From contig JANJXV010000016.1 of the NCBI GenBank assembly GCA_024803745.1, positions 42,073,001 to 42,137,000 of the forward strand: 64,000 nucleotides of DNA, read 5' to 3'. Under the pieces are notes generated by a model. The model was not told the DNA's origin. It saw nothing but the letters and a program-made list of their open reading frames with translations, and searched no databases. The translations under genes were made by a program, and so were the position numbers. Source of the stretch: Megascapheus bottae (taxonomy: Eukaryota > Chordata > Mammalia > Rodentia > Geomyidae). Below are positions 57,955-64,000 of this stretch, in pieces (within the stretch, counting starts at the first letter, position 1; each line of letters starts with the position of its first letter).

Positions 57955-58255
57955 CTACTGTCTATGTATCTGTCATCTATGTGTAATGTACATCTGTGAA
58001 TATCCATGTATCATGTGTATACTTATCATTTATCAAATCTGCAGATGTATCAATCTATTCAGTCATGTATCACCTATTCATCATCATCATCAATATCATT
58101 TATCTATTCTATCCATTCATCTACTTATTGAACATTATTAATCTATCATCTATGTACCAATCATTTATATATCTTTCCTCCCTTTATCTTCATGTATCAT
58201 TTATCTCTCATCTTATATATGAATGCATCCATCCTTCTGTTCTCCACTTTACACT
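57955..58255 (+). repeat. Degenerate ATCT/ATCA tetranucleotide tract
   Basis: About 300 bp built of decayed TATC, CATC and TATT units: an old, eroded microsatellite. Confidence 0.75.
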
Positions 58256-58830
58256 TACCTACCTGTTGTAGTAATGCTCTGTTACCTTTTGTACAACATA
58301 ATTTTTGATAGACTGGAATTATTTTAATTTCCAAGTGCATGTTCTTGTAGTTAAAGCCAAGAGTCTCTTTCTGGAAGGAGCCCAGTGGGAACTGCCCTCC
58401 CCCATTTGTGAGGATGAGAGGAAAGCCCAGCTCTGCCCTCTTCTGTGGCCGCAGCCGGAAAAGACACATTACCCACTGCTGGGTGATGGGAACTCTTAGA
58501 CATTTTCTAACTAAAAGAAAAACTACCAGAGTTGGCATAAACAGAATCTCTGATGCCAAAATGCCATCAATAAACCACAGCAACATGCTATTCCATCAGA
58601 GAATAACATTGATTATCTTACAGGCCACTGAGCTAATCTTGACTGTATTTAATTTGAACTAATCTTTAAAAAAATTATCAGGATTTTATGGGGTAAAATA
58701 AACTAGCAAAGATCTCAACTTATTCTATGTTCATGTGAGATTTTACTGAATCACCTCAACTTGCTGGGAAGTGAAAGCATAGGATGTGACCCCTGGGTGT
58801 TACATGCCAGCTCTTCTCAACAATGGACGA
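58256..58830. other. Unique noncoding sequence
   Basis: A 129-codon minus-strand ORF (58197-58586) and plus-strand ORFs overlap; no motif recognised. Confidence 0.4.
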
Positions 58831-58902
58831 GGAGCTGGGTGTGGCTCCGGTGTGGAGCACAAGTGTGAGGCCCTGAGTTTGAACCTCAGCTGTGCACACA
58901 TG

Positions 58903-58904
<2 letters not shown>
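58831..58904 (+). mobile_element. Monomeric ID-type SINE
   Basis: GGAGCTGGGTGTGGCTCCGG, GTGAGGCCCTGAGTTTGAAC and CTCAGC form a single tRNA-Ala/ID-like monomer, with no Geo monomer. Its tail continues as the (CA)n tract. Confidence 0.7.

Positions 58905-58952
<48 letters not shown>
58905..58952 (+). repeat. (CA)n microsatellite at SINE tail
   Basis: 24 CA units directly after the ID-type monomer. Confidence 0.97.
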
Positions 58953-58954
<2 letters not shown>

Positions 58955-60067
58955 GTGTTTAGTGTAAACACTTGCCGTCCTACCTTACCATCATGGTTCA
59001 TCTACTGTTGTGCCAGTTGTGATCACACTGCTTGTTTGATCTCTAGACACATTCTGGATTCAACTTCTCCAGCCAGAGGAGCTAAAGCTTCATGAGACCG
59101 GACTTGTTTGCTTCTTGAATTTGGCTTCATTCTAACCAGGAGCCTGGGTCTTTTATGGAAAACACACTTTCATTGCATAAATGATCTGTTTATATTTATG
59201 CATGGGAATTATTTTGAGTTTATCTTTGAAAGGGGTTTGGGCAAGAGGAATAAAGGGAAAAAGATTTCCATGACCATTTTCGACATGGGCATGAAGACTG
59301 AACAAGTGAGAGACCAAACTTCAAACTTAATTGTTTCTGATGTAAGCCGCTGAGTAAATTTGTATTTCATTGCAGCAGTTGCAATATTTCTGATATCATC
59401 ATAAGAGAACTACATTTAATATCTAGGAGACTGTATTGTTAAATGATATTTTATGGAAATAGCTGTGATGCCGAATGTACTCAGTGATATTACACAGTTG
59501 TTTGTTTGTCGCTGGACAAAGTATTTGCAGACATCTTGCACGCCAAAATGGTCAGTCCAGGACATTCCCTAAAGAGAGTCCAAGATTCAAACCCCAGCTC
59601 CCAGTGTACCTGTTCTGAGACCTTAGCCAGGCCATTTCGTCACAGTGAGCTTTGAAGTACCTATTTTGTGATGAAGAGTGATGACACGGAAAGACATTGC
59701 CCTGCATGCAGAACAGTGACCTCTCCATTGGATTTACCATCAGCTCCAACCTGTGACAATGCTTCTGGAAGCTGCAAATGTCCTGTCAACATGACAGAAG
59801 GAACTGGAAGCCATGTGGGCAGTACAACTTGGATGCTACAACTTTCCCTCAAAGACCCTGAAGCCTTCGGGGGCAAAAAGTTGGAAGATTATTCACCCCA
59901 TCCTAGAAGCAAGATTATTTTGTTTGCATTTTTTATGTCAAAGATGTTTGAGATATGAACAATGGAGACCAGAATTAATTCATTGACCTCAAAACATCAA
60001 GAAATATTTTGGAAGTCTTGAAATTATGTAATTATTCCCATTTGCATTTGGCAAAAATAAAGCCACA
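58953..60067. other. Unique sequence with possible MIR
   Basis: 59575-59665 weakly follows the MIR order (AGATTCAAACCCCAGCTCCC, then GACCTTAGCCAGGCC). Nothing else recognised. Confidence 0.35.
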
Positions 60068-60125
60068 TTCCCTCCCCCCTCCTCCTCTTTCTCTCTCTTC
60101 CTCTCTCTCTCTCTCTCTCTCTCTA
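60068..60125 (+). repeat. Pyrimidine tract with (CT)n
   Basis: C/T-only stretch ending in a CT dinucleotide run. Confidence 0.95.
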
Positions 60126-60790
60126 ACTTGATGTCTGGGAATTCCCAGAGGCCCCTCTCTAGAGCTTTTTTGCATACTAATTATCCAATGGTTTAAATCA
60201 CGCCAGCAGCACCATCTATTGGGGAATTTTTTAGAGGTTTTTTTTTTCCCCTTAGAAACAAATGTTTCTGCGACTCTGAAAGGAAATAAAGCAAAATAAA
60301 TCAGAAATCATTTCAATATTAAGGTAAGTTCATTTAAATAAGCGCTCCCTTCTCACGAGCATATGCAAGAATTGGTGAATGTCCTAAGGAAAATCACATG
60401 ACATCCCCCACATGGTACATTCTATTCGAGACTTTTTTTTAATTTTTAAAAAGTAATAAGCCTTTAGGGAATATAAATCTTCCCTAATTATCATGGTCTA
60501 ATGCGCACAAGCCTTTTGCCTGCTAATAATGGGGGAGATGCGGAAATTTCCTTTTAACACCCATTGCCTGCCAGTCTTTCATGCCAAGGTTAATTCAGAT
60601 GCAGGGGATGGAGAGAAGACTAGGCCACAATCCACTGATCATAACTTTCTATTGGATTTATAGCACCAGATGGCCTAATTATTCTCAACAGTTCTCAATC
60701 TCTGTCTGTCAGGGAGACCAGATGTAATTTCCACCTTCTGGCGAAATAAATTCCTAAGATTGAATACCAGAAGTGAAATGCAAAACACAG
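60126..60790. promoter_or_regulatory. Candidate enhancer/insulator-like element
   Basis: No interspersed repeat in about 660 bp, with a dense motif set. TTTGCAT (60169-60175) lies next to TAATTA (60178-60183), followed by CCAAT (60185-60189). A CTCF-like GCACCATCTATTGG at 60209-60222 reads CCAATAGATGGTGC on the minus strand. CAGATG-GCC-TAATTA lies at 60667-60681, and a second CAGATGTAATT at about 60719-60729. This is motif evidence only. Confidence 0.35.
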
Positions 60791-61989
60791 ATCAAATGAT
60801 GGAAATAAAAGTTAGCGGAAGTGAACCTACAGACCATGAGCCCTTCACCCCAGGAGGAGTGGGGAGTGCTCCGTGGCAGAGCTGCGCACGCGGGGATGGG
60901 ATGCTGGATGAATGGAATCTGTAACTACTGCCTGCATTCACACCCAGGCACACACACACACACAGTGGGTGCACACACAGCGCACAAGAGCGGGATTCAC
61001 GAAGTCGTGTGTGTTTAAAACCATCTAGATCATGTTTCATTCCGTTAGTGACTTGCAAAACTGAAGGCCAACATCCAGTTAGCGTAAGCTGGACTTCAGA
61101 TGGTGCTGTGTTTGTCCTGGACTGCAGGCCTGCTTCTAAGGACTCTTCCCAGAGTGCCTCTGCCATTCCCAGACACAAACTGCGCAGAAGGCAAGAACCA
61201 GGAACACAGCATGACTGGGTCCCTACCCAGCTGATGACCCTCAAGATCACGTCATCCACGCTGCTTGATCAGCATGGGAGGAGAGTGAGCACGGAAGTTA
61301 CACTTGGGGAAGCAAGAGAGGTTCAATATCCAATGGCAGTGCCAAGGCACCACACCCTCTTCCTGTGTGAACAAACTGTAGATTACACTGCTCTCTTCAA
61401 CGGGCACTATGTCAGAGTCTGAGGCTCTCCCGTGCCCTCCGCAGCCCCGCTCCTCACTCCAGGCAGATTTCCACAACTATGAACTCTAGCTCCACACTGG
61501 CAGCATTTATTATTCTCAGTACTGTCAGCAGCTATATCAAGATGCTAGTGATGGAACAGGAAGTATCTACACCCTTGGCCCAAAAGAATAGCTCAAGTTT
61601 TATAAGTAATACAGTGGCCTCATCCATGGTTAATTTATCATTTCAGAATCAAAACTACATTAGGACACTCTGACATACTGCTGGGATCGGAAAGGCATAG
61701 CACATTTTCACTTTAGGGTCCTAAATCCATATAACAGATATAAACTACTCTCATTTAGATCATTAATGATCTAACAGCTACAAGATTGTAAAAATTCGCA
61801 AGTCAAAGAGGAAATGTTTGATAGAGTATTATTCCTAGAATCTTTATATTTGCTGGACTAATACTATAAATGTTTTTTAGCCATAACAAGTGATTGCCAA
61901 ATGTGATCCAATTTAACCATATTTGAGATATTCATTTTACCAGGAAATTCTGCTTCATAACAGTGATATTCCCAGAATCAACGCAAATA

Positions 61990-61993
<4 letters not shown>
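60791..61993. other. Unique noncoding sequence
   Basis: 60840-61450 is GC-richer with two long overlapping ORFs on opposite strands (155 codons minus, 137 codons plus). Neither shows a recognisable domain. Confidence 0.4.

Positions 61994-62022
<29 letters not shown>
61994..62022 (+). repeat. (GT)n microsatellite at SINE tail
   Basis: 14 GT units that touch the 3' tail of the antisense B1-Geo copy. Confidence 0.97.
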
Positions 62023-62232
62023 ACCAGTCCTAGGACTTGAACTCAGCACCCAAGCATGGACCTCTGAATGTTTTTGCTCAAAGTTACTCCTCAACCATAC
62101 TAAATTTTTTTGTGTGTGGTTAATTGAAAATAAGAGTCTTATGGACTTATCCAGGATGACTCTGAGCCATGATCCGCAGATCTCAGCCTCCTGGGTAACC
62201 AGGATTACAAATATGAGCCTCCAGAGACCCGC
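62023..62232 (-). mobile_element. B1-Geo dimeric SINE, diverged
   Basis: Minus strand: Geo (CCTAGGACTTGAACTCAGCA), linker (GGTTAATTGAAAATAAGAGT), B1 (GCAGATCTCAGCCTCCTGGG, AACCAGGATTACAAATATGA). Confidence 0.88.
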
Positions 62233-64000
62233 AGAGTGTGAGTATTTCAGTAAAAGGTGACAGAAATAATAAGATGTGCAATTTATAGGGTACTTTGAAG
62301 AAATAAGAGGTTGGTTTAAGTTTTTTAGGTAAATAAAATTAGACAAACTAGGCAAAGTAGTCAGTATAGCTCAACACCTCAAAATAATTCCAACATTCTC
62401 CACCTCAGGGTCTTTTACAATTCAATACAAAACCAAGAAGAGAGACACGCATTCACTGAAGAATCAGAGGGAACTCTGAGAATCCTTAAGGCAGGGCAAG
62501 TCAGCTGACAGGTCTGGTAGAGGCTCCTTCATGAGGATTCTCCATTCATTTGCAGACTTCTAACTCAGGGGAGTCCTGCTGCAGGCAGGAGGAGGTGGGC
62601 ATGAAGGCTCCTTTTGCAAATGACGTCCAGCTCACTGACACCACACAGGGAATACATACAGGCGAGCTGATGGAGATGATTCATGATGCTTTAGATACAG
62701 AAACCGTTCTCGAGATGGACGTCCACAGCAAAACCCACTCAGGAAGACAGAAACAGGGCCCCCTGGTCTCTGTAGGACATTTGCCCTCACCAGGTTCAAC
62801 TTTCCTCACGGGGTTTGAGAAAATGAGGAAAGATCATTTACTGAAGATTCACAGTTTACTACAATGGGATCAGACTGGCTCTGATGGGTGGGCTTTTATG
62901 AAGTTTGCATTCAAGGGATATTTTAAAGCGCGTTTACAATGCCTTTTAACCTTTGGGAGGAAGGAACAAATTCTGTCCAATTACTTCCTAGAGAGCTATG
63001 CAAGGTAACACACGAGCTACCTTTGAAAATGAATTGTAATCCTCCATTTGCAAAAAAGCAGTAACTATACTTTCAGGTGAATACATATAAATGTGAATAT
63101 ATGTATTTATTTTAAAACATATAGTATATGCTTTAAAATTCTAGGCAGAAATACAAACTTTGCTAAGAACTTTAGCCCTCATCAACTGATTTCTTTGTGG
63201 TATATCAGAGAAAAGAGCTGCAAAGCACAGAACGAGTAAATGGATAAAACCAAAAGGAAGTTGACTGTTACCTTACTTTAGCATTCTCTCTGAGAGGACA
63301 ATTTTGAAAATCACATGAGAATTGGTAGGCTTGGTTCTTAAAGCCTTTATAATACCCCCATTTTAGTGGGAAAGTGCCAGCTTTGAACTTAGCATCTTAT
63401 TGACAAATAAATTTCCATGTAAGGCAAAAGGGCAAAGCTTATGGTAATTCTACAGTTAATTTACTGGCTTTGCCTTTCATACAAGTATTTTTTAAGAGAG
63501 TAGACAAATCTTTACGGTAATTCGGTGCACCCTGCAGATTCTACGATTTCCCCAAAATTTTCATCATCTTGAATACAATGTAAAAGAAGTTTCCTTCATT
63601 TGTATGTTTGCATCATGAGATTATGATATTCTTCCTATCTTATAGAAATATTAACATCATCACTGTTTTGTTCATAGCAAAATTATCCCGGTAATATCTA
63701 TTTTCTTAGAAAATGTTACAAAATATTGTCACATGAATTTTCCTCCCATATTCCAGGAGAATATATCCAATCTGTAGTTTAAAAAATAACATAATTATGT
63801 TAAAAGTTCAGCTATGTATGTTCACATGCTCCAAGATAGATAGTACATAGGTAGTATTTACTAAGTATATAAATACTATAATTCCCTTGAGGTTGAGACG
63901 ATATTGTAAGCAAAATTAAATATTCAACAGAAGTGTGGGTTTTATATATCATATATATATATATAACTTCTAATGTTCAGTATAACTAGATTTAGCTATT
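62233..64000. other. Unique noncoding sequence
   Basis: No repeat recognised apart from a short (TA)n at 63951-63964. A 150-codon open frame on the plus strand spans 62556-63004 between an acceptor-like CATTTGCAG and a donor-like AAG|GTAACA. The protein is unrecognised (see findings). Confidence 0.4.

Noticed and set aside
56375..58255. CRISPR-like or satellite arrays
   Set aside because: The repeats are (GATA)n and decayed ATCT microsatellites without unique spacers; mammalian DNA.
60792..61422. Two overlapping ORFs of 155 (minus) and 137 (plus) codons
   Set aside because: Mutually exclusive readings of one GC-richer patch; neither resembles a known protein.

Overview
The window is mammalian nuclear DNA: AT-rich, with no prokaryotic features, long (CA)n, (GT)n, (CT)n and (GATA)n microsatellites, and LINE-1, MIR and 7SL-derived (B1) repeats. 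The most informative signal is a set of dimeric SINEs. In some, a tRNA-Ala/ID-like left monomer is joined to a right monomer of about 100 bp; in others, a B1-type left monomer is joined to a related right monomer. The first type matches the IDL-Geo SINE described for the rodent superfamily Geomyoidea (kangaroo rats, pocket mice, pocket gophers), so I infer a geomyoid rodent. The species cannot be fixed from the sequence alone.

I find no convincing intact protein-coding gene, rRNA, tRNA or other functional RNA gene. The longest ORFs reach only 150-171 codons, about the number expected by chance in 64 kb. Where I could inspect them they lack family motifs, codon structure and convincing exon partners. 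The only recognisable coding sequence is the decayed C-terminal part of LINE-1 ORF2 near 50.8-51.8 kb. Two short minus/plus-strand segments (near 55.8 kb and 32.9 kb) have a plausible splice acceptor followed by protein-like sequence. They are reported as unproven exon candidates. The window therefore looks like intergenic or long-intron sequence.

Layout. 1-8.0 kb: mostly unique sequence, with a perfect ERE-type palindrome near 0.64 kb, two B1-Geo copies, an old antisense L1 end (3.26-4.07 kb), an IDL-Geo with an internal deletion (5.8 kb), a 98-bp tandem duplication (6.88-7.08 kb) and a B1-Geo (7.8 kb). 8.0-20 kb: an ERV-type solo LTR on the minus strand (8.78-9.27 kb), L1 remnants, MIRs, a pair of diverged 95-bp direct copies 1.9 kb apart, and two antisense B1-Geo SINEs. 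20-28 kb: few mobile elements, with several AT-rich, homeodomain/POU-motif-rich stretches that are candidate conserved noncoding elements. 28-38 kb: dense in SINEs, including several IDL-Geo copies with clear target-site duplications (TSDs), and an old L1 that hosts a B1. 39.6-40.2 kb and 50.6-52.4 kb: two nested L1 assemblies, in which very short L1 3' ends have inserted into other L1s; the second is three layers deep. 40-50 kb: largely unique sequence with one B1-Geo and TATG-rich stretches. 52-60 kb: unique sequence, IDL-Geo copies, GATA and CA microsatellites. 60.0-60.8 kb: the strongest-looking regulatory candidate, with a CTCF-like site, a POU/TAATTA cluster and a CAGATG-GCC-TAATTA composite. 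60.8-64 kb: unique sequence and one antisense B1-Geo.

No genes act together here. What can be read is the order of transposition events (L1 into L1 into L1, B1 into L1, microsatellites growing at SINE tails) plus candidate regulatory DNA that only cross-species alignment or chromatin data could confirm. Base-level claims (repeats, TSDs, palindromes) are read directly from the sequence. Family names come from recognising consensus patterns by eye, not from a search.
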